Positions 25,408 to 34,551 of a DNA stretch of 34,551 nucleotides are shown here, piece by piece; within the stretch, counting starts at the first letter, position 1; each line of letters starts with the position of its first letter. The notes under the pieces were generated by a model. That model ran no database searches. It was given only the letters and a program-made list of their open reading frames with translations, and was not told the origin of the DNA. Location of the stretch: contig NZ_JABEVC010000201.1 in NCBI RefSeq assembly GCF_013044125.1, positions 1 through 34,551 on the forward strand, given 5' to 3'. A program made the position numbers and the translations under genes. Origin of the DNA: Acidocella sp. GTDB lineage: Bacteria > Pseudomonadota > Alphaproteobacteria > Acetobacterales > Acetobacteraceae.

Positions 25408-25964
25408 AGGCTCAGCACCGATACGCCGTTCAATTCCAGTGGTGTGTGCGTGCTGGCGATGATCATGCCGCCGCCTTGCCGGTGGGACTCGCACAGAGCG
25501 GAGAACCGGGTGAGGGAGGCGGCGTCGAGTCCGGTGGTGGGTTCATCGAGCAGCCAGAGGGGTTTGCCGGAGGCGGCGACGCGCGCGATCGCCAGGCGGC
25601 GCTTTTGCCCGGCGGAGAGCAGGCGGGCGGGCAAATTGGCATAGGCGGTAAGCCCCACCGGGGCGAGTGCTGCCAGCGGCACATGCTCGGCGGCGGTGAG
25701 GGCGGGCTTTACCGCGTCCAGGTGTCCGAGCCAGGCGATGCGTTTTGCATGGCTGGGCAGATCGTGCAGCGCATCTTCACCGTCCCATTTCAGTACACCG
25801 GCGGCCAGCGGCGTGAGCCCCGCCAGAGCGCGCAGCAGGGTTGACTTGCCGGCGCCGTTTGCGCCGCGCAACACAAGGATTCCGCCCGCGGAGAGCGAAA
25901 AGCTGACATTGGTGAGCACCAGCCGTTCACCACGAAAGACTGACAGATTGGAGGCTGTGAGCAG
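25404..25964 (-). CDS. ccmA: Haem exporter ATPase CcmA, probable CTG start
   Basis: An ABC ATPase of about 186 residues that drives the release of haem for cytochrome c maturation. Walker A GANGAGKST, signature LSAGQKRRLA and Walker B LWLLDEPTTGLD are intact. The first ATG/GTG/TTG in frame is GTG at 25919, but homology-like sequence (LLTASNLSVFRGERL) continues 15 codons upstream to CTG at 25964-25962, beyond which a TAA stop closes the frame. AAGGA (25978-25974) lies 9 bases before that CTG. I therefore place the start at CTG; a 171-residue form from GTG 25919 would lose the first beta strand. Confidence 0.85.
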   Translation of the reverse strand: MLTASNLSVFRGERLVLTNVSFSLSAGGILVLRGANGAGKSTLLRALAGLTPLAAGVLKWDGEDALHDLPSHAKRIAWLGHLDAVKPALTAAEHVPLAALAPVGLTAYANLPARLLSAGQKRRLAIARVAASGKPLWLLDEPTTGLDAASLTRFSALCESHRQGGGMIIASTHTPLELNGVSVLSL

Positions 25965-26001
25965 GGGCGAAAATCCTTAACCCATGAATGGACGCGGTGG
26001 C

Positions 26002-26040
26002 ACGGCTATGGTTTAAGCCGTCACAAATCGCAAGCCGTAT
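26002..26040 (+). promoter_or_regulatory. Inverted and direct repeats upstream of acnA
   Basis: ACGGCT (26002-26007) and AGCCGT (26016-26021) form an inverted repeat, and AAGCCGT occurs again at 26032-26038. They fill the 60 bases before the acnA ribosome site, between divergent ccmA and acnA, and could be a regulator site. No consensus promoter hexamers are clear. Confidence 0.25.
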
Positions 26041-26061
26041 ATCAGAAAGGGTCAATTTACC

Positions 26062-28744
<2,683 letters not shown>

Positions 28745-28749
<5 letters not shown>

Positions 28750-28820
28750 GGGCTTCGCCCCTAAGAACCCCACCAAGGGGCGCTGCCCCTTGGAACCCAG
28801 CAGGGGCCGGCGGGCCCCTG
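28745..28820. repeat. Triple GC palindrome after acnA
   Basis: Three near-perfect hairpins in a row: 28745-28765 (9 bp, loop TTC), 28773-28793 (9 bp, loop GCT) and 28801-28820 (8 bp, loop GGCG). Each has a GGGGC...GCCCC core with A/T outer pairs, joined by AACCC-type linkers. Similar multi-hairpin elements are scattered between genes in many alphaproteobacterial genomes. The first overlaps the acnA stop. Confidence 0.8.
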
Positions 28821-28832
28821 ACCCCGGTTATG

Positions 28833-28866
28833 AAAAACGGCGCTCTGGGTGGGGCGCCGTTTTTTT
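28833..28866 (+). terminator. Rho-independent terminator of acnA
   Basis: AAAAACGGCGC (28833-28843) pairs with GCGCCGTTTTT, giving 7 G/C-rich pairs extended by A-T pairs, and is followed by a T run ending at 28866. It lies downstream of the triple palindrome and is the likely end of the acnA transcript. Confidence 0.88.
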
Positions 28867-28965
28867 GGTAGTTGCGGGCGTTGGAATATTGTTGGGATTC
28901 GCGTTAATTTTATGGGCGGTGCATCTTTGAGGCGATCTGATTAGGAATTCACCCAAGAGGCCGTA

Positions 28966-29496
28966 ATGTTACAATCGTCGCAACAGTCCCTTCCTCTTTG
29001 GGTTATGTATGTCCAGGCGCTTGGCTTGCCGCTATTCGCGTTGGCTTTAACGCTGTTTGGCATCCGTAATGCGAAAGATCAGACGCGGGTCTCAAAAGAG
29101 AAACTGCGACATGATCTTTATGACCGTCGTTTTGCAATTTACATGGCCTTTGAAAATATGATCAGTTCATATCTTGGGAAGGAAAATCCGGATGAGATTT
29201 ATAGAGCTTGGGATCAAGCATATGTAGCGTCACTCCAGAGTTCGTTCATATTAAACTCTGAAATGGAGCAATATCTAAAAGAACTCCAAACAAATGTATT
29301 TGCGATGTTTATGGAAGAGGGGAGGCGTCGAGGGGAAAAAGATATTCCAACAGATGATTTTCGTCGGCTTGAGGTAAAAAAATTTCAAAATTTCGGAACG
29401 CTTTCCAAGGTTTTACCGGTCTTAGCTGAAAAATTTGAACCATTTTTAAAGCTGAATGACCTTTCCGAGAGGTCCACTTCCAAAATATCACGTTAG
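28966..29496 (+). CDS. Hypothetical protein with one N-terminal membrane helix
   Basis: A 176-residue protein I do not recognise. One hydrophobic segment (about 11-31) is followed by a charged, helical cytoplasmic part that opens RNAKDQTRVSKEKLRHDLYDRRFAIY, here split as RNAKDQTRVSKEK plus LRHDLYDRRFAIY. No catalytic motif is seen. An AGAGG site precedes the ATG. The gene is clearly AT-richer than its neighbours and lies alone between the acnA terminator and a tRNA gene, which suggests acquisition by transfer. Some single-helix proteins of this look occur in accessory islands, but no function can be given. Confidence 0.75.
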   Translation: MLQSSQQSLPLWVMYVQALGLPLFALALTLFGIRNAKDQTRVSKEKLRHDLYDRRFAIYMAFENMISSYLGKENPDEIYRAWDQAYVASLQSSFILNSEMEQYLKELQTNVFAMFMEEGRRRGEKDIPTDDFRRLEVKKFQNFGTLSKVLPVLAEKFEPFLKLNDLSERSTSKISR

Positions 29497-29594
29497 CTTC
29501 CGGTAATCTGCTATTCGCGGCCTGACCGTCTGCTGACAAAAATCAAAGACCGTGGCGGAGATTAGGTATGGGGCTAAAAAGCCGCCAACGCCCA

Positions 29595-29656
29595 AGCCCA
29601 GAAAATCAAAAATTTTTGGTGCAGCTTTTTGAAAAAAGCTGCTGCTTTCCTGGGCT
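29595..29656 (-). terminator. Nested hairpin downstream of tRNA-Val
   Basis: An inner inverted repeat GCAGCTTTTT (29621-29630) against 29633-29642 is enclosed by an outer pair AGCCCAG (29595-29601) and CTGGGCT (29650-29656). The inner stem with its A/T arms can act as a terminator on either strand and sits 21 bases past the tRNA 3' end. Confidence 0.6.
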
Positions 29657-29662
29657 GGAAAA

Positions 29663-29737
29663 TGGTGGGCGCGACAGGGATTGAACCTGTGACCCTTCGC
29701 GTGTGAAGCGAATGCTCTACCGCTGAGCTACGCGCCC
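29663..29737 (-). tRNA. tRNA-Val (anticodon CAC)
   Basis: The minus strand folds into a full cloverleaf: acceptor GGGCGCG/CGCGCCC, D arm GCTC/GAGC, anticodon stem TTCGC/GCGAA with loop TTCACAC, and T arm ACAGG-TTCAATC-CCTGT. Position 34-36 is CAC, reading the valine codon GUG. The 3' CCA is encoded. It is 75 bases long and divergent from yebC. Confidence 0.96.
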
Positions 29738-29841
29738 GGTGGGGCAGGGGATAGGACGGGGCGGCCGTGGCTGTCAAGGCGGCGGCGCTGGTATTCTTCC
29801 CCCTTCTTCCGGCGCGGCGCGGAGGCTGCTAAACGGGACAA

Positions 29842-30591
29842 ATGGCTGGACATTCACACGCAAAGAACATCATGCACCGCAAGGGTGCGCAGGACGCCAA
29901 GCGCGCGCGCATTTATGCGAAACTCATTCGTGAGATCACCGTGGCGGCGAAGGAGGGGTTGCCCGACCCGGCCTTTAACCCGCGATTGCGCGCGGGCATC
30001 GGCGCGGCGCTGAAGCAGAACATGACGCGCGACGCCATCGACCGCGCCATTAAGAAGGCGACGGGCGCCGGGGCGCAGGAGCATTACGAATCGGTGCGCT
30101 ACGAGGGTTATGGCCCGGCGGGGGTGGCGGTTATCGTGGAGGCGCTGACGGATAACCGCAACCGCACCGCCTCCGTCATCCGCGCCGCGTTCAACAAGTC
30201 CGGCGGGGCGCTGGGTGAGACCAACTCGGTTTCCTTCATGTTCAACCGCCTGGCGGCGATTCGTTATCCGGCGGCTGCCGCCTCGGCTGATGCGATGCTG
30301 GAAGCCGCCATCGAGGCGGGGGCCGATGAAGTGGTGTCGGATGAGGATGGCCACGAGGTGCAGACCACGATCGAGAATTTCTTCGCCGTGCGTGATGCGC
30401 TGGTGGCGAAATTCGGTGATCCCGCCGAGGCGGGTGTGGAGTGGCAACCGAATATGACCGTGACGCTGGACGAGGACAAAGCCGCCTCGGTGCTGAAATT
30501 GCTCGATGTTCTGGAAGACGACGACGACATCCAGAATGTTTACGCCAATTTCGAGGTGCCCGAAGAGGTTCTGGCGAAACTCTCAGCTTGA
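29842..30591 (+). CDS. yebC: YebC/PmpR-family translation or transcription factor
   Basis: A 249-residue protein of the YebC family. The N-terminus [28 protein letters not shown], read in pieces, is nearly the family signature ([18 protein letters not shown], and the LIREI helix), and the C-terminal part with the [16 protein letters not shown] stretch is conserved. YebC proteins are cytoplasmic; type members have been linked to transcription and, more recently, to relief of ribosome stalling at proline runs. It commonly precedes ruvC, as here, and its stop overlaps the ruvC TTG start. Confidence 0.94.
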   Translation: MAGHSHAKNIMHRKGAQDAKRARIYAKLIREITVAAKEGLPDPAFNPRLRAGIGAALKQNMTRDAIDRAIKKATGAGAQEHYESVRYEGYGPAGVAVIVEALTDNRNRTASVIRAAFNKSGGALGETNSVSFMFNRLAAIRYPAAAASADAMLEAAIEAGADEVVSDEDGHEVQTTIENFFAVRDALVAKFGDPAEAGVEWQPNMTVTLDEDKAASVLKLLDVLEDDDDIQNVYANFEVPEEVLAKLSA

Positions 30592-31085
30592 CCCGCATCC
30601 TCGGCATCGATCCGGGCCTGAGGTTTACGGGCTGGGGGATTGTGGAGTCCGAGGGGAACCGGCTGCGCCATGTGGCCGATGGGGTGATCTCCACGGCGGA
30701 TATCGCGGATGTGCCGCTGCGGCTGAAAGCTCTGGATGACGAGCTGGCGCGGATTTTGGCGTTTTATCAGCCTGATGAGGCGGCGGTGGAAGAGACTTAT
30801 GTGAACCGCAATGCCACCGCCACGTTGAAGCTGGGGTATGCGCGCGGGGTGGCGTTGCTGGCACCTGCGCGGGTGGGGATTGCGGTGTTTGAGTATGGGG
30901 CAAAAACGGTAAAACTCTCGGTTGTGGGCACGGGCAATGCCGATAAGGTGCAGGTGGGGCTGATGGTGCGCCGCCTGTTGCCGGGCACGGTGAGCAAGCG
31001 GGCGGATGCGGCGGATGCGCTGGCGGTGGCTATCTGCCATGCGCACCACCGCGCCAGCCATGCGGCCTGGAGAGTGCCGGCATGA
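30588..31085 (+). CDS. ruvC: Holliday junction resolvase RuvC
   Basis: A 165-residue nuclease that cuts Holliday junctions in recombinational repair. The acidic catalytic residues are visible: D8 in [10 protein letters not shown]68 in AAVEETYVN, and D140 and D143 in [10 protein letters not shown]. The start is TTG at 30588, overlapping the yebC stop (TTGA); no better start exists near the family N-terminus. No strong ribosome site is adjacent, so it probably depends on coupling to yebC. Its stop overlaps ruvA. Confidence 0.94.
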   Translation: MTRILGIDPGLRFTGWGIVESEGNRLRHVADGVISTADIADVPLRLKALDDELARILAFYQPDEAAVEETYVNRNATATLKLGYARGVALLAPARVGIAVFEYGAKTVKLSVVGTGNADKVQVGLMVRRLLPGTVSKRADAADALAVAICHAHHRASHAAWRVPA

Positions 31086-31681
31086 TCGCCCGGCTGCGCG
31101 GCATTGTGGAGGGGATTGAGGACGGGCGCTGCATCATGGATGTGGGGGGCGTGGGGTATTTGGTGTTTTGTTCGTCGCGCACGCTGGGGGCGCTGCCGGA
31201 CGCGGGGGTGGCGAGCCTGCTGATAGAGACGCAGGTGCGCGAGGATGCGATTGCGCTGTATGGCTTTGCCACGGCGGCGGAGCGCGAATGGTTCCGGCTG
31301 CTGACCACGGTGCAGGGCGTGGGGGCGAAGGTGGCGCTGGCGCTGCTCTCGGCGCTCTCGCCGGACCAGCTGATCGCGGCGATCGCCACCGGGGACAAGG
31401 CGGCGCTGACGCGCACACCGGGCGTGGGGCCGAAGCTGGCGGTGCGGATTTGCACGGAATTGCGCGAGAAGGCGGGGGGAATGCCGGGCGGCGGCGGCGT
31501 GGTGCTCGCGGCGGGCCCTGTTATGAGAGGCAATGCCGCTGACGCGCTCTCGGCGCTCACCAACCTGGGTTACCGGCGGGCGGAGGCTGAGGCGGCGCTG
31601 GCGCGGGCCGCTGATGAACATGGCGAGGCGGCGGCGCTGGATGTGCTGATTCGCGCCGGGCTGAGGGCGCTGGCGAAATGA
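31082..31681 (+). CDS. ruvA: Holliday junction branch migration protein RuvA
   Basis: A 199-residue protein that binds the four-way junction and loads RuvB. The start [13 protein letters not shown] and the N-terminal OB fold, the helix-hairpin-helix stretches [20 protein letters not shown] and [13 protein letters not shown], and the C-terminal helical domain ([16 protein letters not shown]) appear in order. It starts within the ruvC stop (ATGA) and ends within the ruvB start. Confidence 0.95.
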   Translation: MIARLRGIVEGIEDGRCIMDVGGVGYLVFCSSRTLGALPDAGVASLLIETQVREDAIALYGFATAAEREWFRLLTTVQGVGAKVALALLSALSPDQLIAAIATGDKAALTRTPGVGPKLAVRICTELREKAGGMPGGGGVVLAAGPVMRGNAADALSALTNLGYRRAEAEAALARAADEHGEAAALDVLIRAGLRALAK

Positions 31682-32721
31682 GTGACGAGGAGCGGATCAC
31701 CTCGGGCGAGCGGCTGGCCGATGATGCGGGGGAGACCGCGCTGCGGCCGCAATCTCTCGAAGATTTCACTGGGCAGAAAGCCAGCCGTGAGAATTTAAAG
31801 GTATTTATCGCCGCCGCGAAATCCCGCGGTGAGGCGCTTGATCATGTATTGCTGCACGGCCCGCCCGGATTGGGCAAAACCACGCTGGCCCAGATCGTCT
31901 CGCGCGAGCTGGGGGTGGGCTTTCGCGCGACCTCCGGCCCGGTCATCCAGAAGGCGGGCGATCTGGCTGCGATTTTGACTAATTTGCAGCCGCGCGACGT
32001 GTTGTTCATCGATGAGATTCACCGGCTGCAACCGGCGATCGAGGAAATACTCTATCCGGCGATGGAGGATTTTCAGCTTGATCTGATCATTGGCGAGGGA
32101 CCTGGGGCGCGCACGGTGCGCATTGATCTGCCGCCGTTTACCCTGGTGGGCGCAACCACGCGCTCGGGCCTGCTGGCGACCCCCTTGCGGGACCGTTTTG
32201 GCATTCCGCTGCGGCTGATATTCTACACCGCCGAGGAGCTGACGCGAATCATCTCCCGGCTGGCGGAGAAATTGGAGATGAATTTGACGCGCGAGGGGGC
32301 GGGCGAGATTGCCAGGCGCGCGCGCGGGACGCCGCGTGTGGCAGGGCGGCTGACGCGGCGGATACGCGATTTCGCGCTGGTGGCGGGGGCGAAAATTATC
32401 GACCGTGAGGTGGCCGATGCGGCGCTGAGCCGGCTGGATGTGGACCATGTGGGGCTGGATGCCATGGATATCCGCTATTTGCGGCGCCTGGCCGAGCACC
32501 ATGGCGGCGGGCCGGTGGGGGTGGAGACGCTGGCCGCCGCGCTGGCGGAGGCGCGCGACACGCTGGAGGATGTCGTGGAGCCTTATCTCATCCAGGAGGG
32601 GTTTTTGCTGCGCACCAGCCGGGGGCGGATGCTGGGTGAGGCGGGATGGCGGCATCTGGGCCTGAAGCCGCCACAGAATCGCCCCGATCAGCCTGACTTA
32701 TTGGGTGGTGACGAGATTTGA
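31678..32721 (+). CDS. ruvB: Holliday junction branch migration ATPase RuvB
   Basis: A 347-residue AAA+ motor that drives branch migration with Ruv[12 protein letters not shown] opens the core; Walker A is GPPGLGKTT, Walker B is LFIDEIHRL, and sensor 1 [18 protein letters not shown] is intact. The C-terminal winged helix (TSRGRM) is complete. Its stop overlaps the ybgC TTG start. Confidence 0.97.
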   Translation: MSDEERITSGERLADDAGETALRPQSLEDFTGQKASRENLKVFIAAAKSRGEALDHVLLHGPPGLGKTTLAQIVSRELGVGFRATSGPVIQKAGDLAAILTNLQPRDVLFIDEIHRLQPAIEEILYPAMEDFQLDLIIGEGPGARTVRIDLPPFTLVGATTRSGLLATPLRDRFGIPLRLIFYTAEELTRIISRLAEKLEMNLTREGAGEIARRARGTPRVAGRLTRRIRDFALVAGAKIIDREVADAALSRLDVDHVGLDAMDIRYLRRLAEHHGGGPVGVETLAAALAEARDTLEDVVEPYLIQEGFLLRTSRGRMLGEAGWRHLGLKPPQNRPDQPDLLGGDEI

Positions 32722-33113
32722 AGCATTCCTACGAGTTGCGTGTGTATTATCAGGACACGGATGCGGGCGGCATTGTGTATCACGCCAATTATCTGGCCTT
32801 CGCGGAGCGGGCGCGGACCGAGGCTCTGCGCGAGCGTGGCACCCCGCATGCGCAAATGGTGGCCGAATATGGCGTTATGTTTGTGGTGCGGCGCGTCAAT
32901 TTGCATTATCAGCGCCCGGCGAGGCTGGAGGATGTGATCAGGGTCGAGACCGTGTTTCACGAGGTTGGCGGCGCATCGGTAACACTACTTCAACATTTCT
33001 GGCGAGACAGCGACGCGCTGGCCGTGCTGGAGCTTGGCCTGGGTTGTATCCGCGTGTCCGACGGCAGAGCCGCGCGGATACCGGCCGATTGGGCGAGAAA
33101 ATTAAGGGCATAA
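32718..33113 (+). CDS. ybgC: Tol-Pal-associated acyl-CoA thioesterase YbgC
   Basis: A 131-residue hotdog-fold thioesterase. [25 protein letters not shown] is the family signature in two parts: catalytic D15 in QDTDAGG and H22 in VYHANY. It starts with TTG at 32718, overlapping the ruvB stop (TTGA). YbgC is generally encoded with tolQRA, as here; in E. coli it hydrolyses acyl-CoA or acyl-ACP and is linked to membrane phospholipid enzymes. Confidence 0.93.
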   Translation: MKHSYELRVYYQDTDAGGIVYHANYLAFAERARTEALRERGTPHAQMVAEYGVMFVVRRVNLHYQRPARLEDVIRVETVFHEVGGASVTLLQHFWRDSDALAVLELGLGCIRVSDGRAARIPADWARKLRA

Positions 33114-33125
33114 GGGGATAGTATT

Positions 33126-33842
33126 TTGGATCAAACGGTGAACACGGCGGCGTTGGCTGCGCCTGCATCGAATCTGTCGCTATGGGGGTTGTTCACGCAG
33201 GCCGATATCGTCGTGCAGTTGGTGATGCTGATTTTGCTGCTGGCCAGCGTCTGGGTCTGGACGATCATCATCGAGAAAACCATTACCATGCGCCGGGTCA
33301 ACCGCGAGGCGAATGCGTTTGAGGATTCGTTCTGGTCGGGCGGCAGCCTGGATGATCTGTACACCAGCGAGGGCGCCGATCCGGCGCACCCGATCGCCGC
33401 TGTGTTCGGCGCCGCGATGAGCGAATGGAAGCGCAGCGTGCGCATTGCCGGGCTGGATGTGGTGAACACCGCGGTGAAGGAGCGGATTGACCGCGCGATG
33501 AACGTGACCATTATGCGCGAGATGGACCGGCTGGAGCGCTGGATGATCTTCCTGGCCTCGGTGGGCGCGACCGCGCCGTTTGTGGGACTGTTCGGCACGG
33601 TCTGGGGCATCATGCACTCGTTCTCGGCGATTGCCGCGATGCACAACACCGATCTGGCCGTGGTGGCGCCGGGCATCGCCGAGGCGCTGTTCGCGACCGC
33701 GATGGGGCTTGTGGCCGCCATTCCGGCGGTGCTGGCGTATAACAAGATCAGCAATGATCTTTCGCGCTTTGCTTCGCGGATGGAGGGGTTTGGTTCGGAG
33801 TTTTCCGCCATTCTCTCGCGCCAGGCCGAGGAGCGCAAGTAA
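33126..33842 (+). CDS. tolQ: Tol-Pal proton channel subunit TolQ
   Basis: A 238-residue inner-membrane protein of the ExbB/TolQ/MotA family. Three helices are visible: about 24-45, 140-165 (ASVGATAPFVGLFGTVWGIM) and 175-200 (LFATAMGLVAAIPAVLAYN). With TolR it forms the proton-driven motor that energises TolA for outer-membrane constriction at division. The start is TTG at 33126 with AGGGGATA just upstream. tolR starts immediately after the stop. Confidence 0.94.
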   Translation: MDQTVNTAALAAPASNLSLWGLFTQADIVVQLVMLILLLASVWVWTIIIEKTITMRRVNREANAFEDSFWSGGSLDDLYTSEGADPAHPIAAVFGAAMSEWKRSVRIAGLDVVNTAVKERIDRAMNVTIMREMDRLERWMIFLASVGATAPFVGLFGTVWGIMHSFSAIAAMHNTDLAVVAPGIAEALFATAMGLVAAIPAVLAYNKISNDLSRFASRMEGFGSEFSAILSRQAEERK

Positions 33843-34277
33843 ATGGCCGGGGGCATGATCGGCGGCGGCAATGGCCGGCGGCGCTACAGGGCGATGGCGG
33901 AGATCAACGTCACCCCGCTGGTGGACGTGATGCTGGTGCTGCTGATCGTGTTCATGGTGACGGCGCCGATGATCACCTCGTCGGTCAATGTCAATCTGCC
34001 GCAGGCCAACGCCAAGGCGGCCAGCAATGATTCCAAGCCGATCACCATTACCGTGAATGCGCAGGGGCAGATTTTTCTGCAGAACGCGCAGGTGCAGCTG
34101 GCCGGGCTGGTGGCGACGTTGCAGCAGATCTCGCAGAACAACCCTGACGAGCGGGTGTTTGTGCGCGGGGATAAGGATGTGAGCTACGGCGACATGCTGC
34201 AGGTGATGGCGACCATCACGCAAGGCGGATTTACGAAGGTCGCCCTGCTCGCCCAGCAGCCTGGGGCGGGCAAGTAG
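33843..34277 (+). CDS. tolR: Tol-Pal motor subunit TolR
   Basis: A 144-residue ExbD/TolR-family protein. The N-terminal part INVTPLVDVMLVLLIVFMV forms the single helix with the proton-carrying aspartate in PLVDVML; a periplasmic domain follows (about 45-140). It directly abuts tolQ. A Gly/Arg-rich N-terminal tail (about 15 residues) precedes the core. Confidence 0.95.
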   Translation: MAGGMIGGGNGRRRYRAMAEINVTPLVDVMLVLLIVFMVTAPMITSSVNVNLPQANAKAASNDSKPITITVNAQGQIFLQNAQVQLAGLVATLQQISQNNPDERVFVRGDKDVSYGDMLQVMATITQGGFTKVALLAQQPGAGK

Positions 34278-34301
34278 CCCGGACGGAGAGGGAATAGCAT
34301 T

Positions 34302-34551
34302 TTGGAACGGGATATGCGCCGCAGCGCGCTGGTCTCATTTGGGATTCATCTGGCCATTGTGCTGGTGGCGATTATCTCGCTGCCGCCGATGAAGCTTGAG
34401 TCCACGGCTGATGAGAGCGTGAGTGTTGATCTGATTGGCCCGTCCGCGCCGCAGGAGGCGATGCAGGCCGGCAAGGTGGCGGCGCCGGCCAATACGCAGA
34501 CGGTGGACAAATCCGCCCTGGCGGTGAAGCAGCCCAAGCCGCAGCCCATTC
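34302..34551 (+). CDS. tolA: TolA, 5' part (runs off the window)
   Basis: The first 83 residues of TolA. The start is TTG at 34302, with GGAGAGGG (34285-34292) at good spacing; ATG 34314 is in frame but far from that site. MERDMRRSALVSFGIHLAIV begins a short cytoplasmic tail and one membrane helix (about 9-28), followed by the start of the Ala/Lys/Pro/Gln-rich periplasmic region. TolA links the TolQR motor to Pal and TolB. The rest lies past the end of the window. Confidence 0.85.
   Translation, partial: MERDMRRSALVSFGIHLAIVLVAIISLPPMKLESTADESVSVDLIGPSAPQEAMQAGKVAAPANTQTVDKSALAVKQPKPQPI

Noticed and set aside
28865-28930. A short hydrophobic frame (LVVAGVGILLGFALILWAVHL) after the acnA terminator, reminiscent of a membrane micropeptide
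   Set aside because: It has no ribosome site, would need a TTG start within the terminator T run, and is only about 21 residues. Kept only as a curiosity.

Overview
The window looks like chromosomal DNA from a GC-rich alphaproteobacterium, most likely in or near the Acetobacteraceae (Acidocella/Acidiphilium-like). This is an inference from gene content, protein style, compact stop/start-overlapping operons and GC-palindrome repeats; no database search was possible. Nearly all of it is housekeeping or core accessory genes, and I found no clear new defence or mobile system.

Layout. (1) 0.2-10.2 kb: a compact Tad/Flp pilus locus: flp pilin with its own terminator, a 470-base gap, then cpaA-cpaB-cpaC-small lipoprotein-cpaE-cpaF-tadB-tadC-tadD. 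It lacks tadE/F/G and a full-size cpaD, and its TadD carries a C-terminal SPOR domain. A 28-base promoter-like element occurs before flp and again (25/28 identical) in the gap before cpaA. (2) 10.2-16.5 kb: gltX (minus), then comEC, dapB, metK and trmB (plus). (3) 16.6-18.5 kb: glmS (minus), full length and collinear with the family except for one in-frame amber codon at position 533. (4) 18.6-24.8 kb: a SUF iron-sulfur assembly operon (Rrf2 regulator, sufB, sufC, sufD, sufS, sufU-like, sufT, A-type carrier) with almost every stop overlapping or touching the next start. (5) 24.8-26.0 kb: ccmB and ccmA (minus), haem export for cytochrome c maturation; ccmA appears to need a CTG start. (6) 26.1-28.9 kb: acnA, an Fe-S enzyme, followed by a triple palindrome and a strong terminator. 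(7) 28.9-29.7 kb: an AT-richer orphan membrane-protein gene and tRNA-Val(CAC). (8) 29.8 kb to the end: yebC, ruvC, ruvA, ruvB, ybgC, tolQ, tolR and the 5' part of tolA, a tightly packed recombination/envelope operon with several TTG starts.

How it works together. The Tad genes build an adhesive fimbria: CpaA processes Flp, CpaF powers assembly through TadB/TadC, CpaC is the outer-membrane pore, and CpaE probably positions the machine. ComEC would be a DNA-uptake channel. The SUF operon makes Fe-S clusters that aconitase next door consumes. RuvABC resolves Holliday junctions. TolQRA with YbgC belongs to the Tol-Pal envelope machine.

The best leads are the amber codon in glmS, the TadD-SPOR fusion, the duplicated promoter element, a pseudoknot-capable metK leader, a possible leaderless dapB transcript, the probable CTG start of ccmA, and a change in strand G/C bias near 18.5 kb that ignores gene direction.
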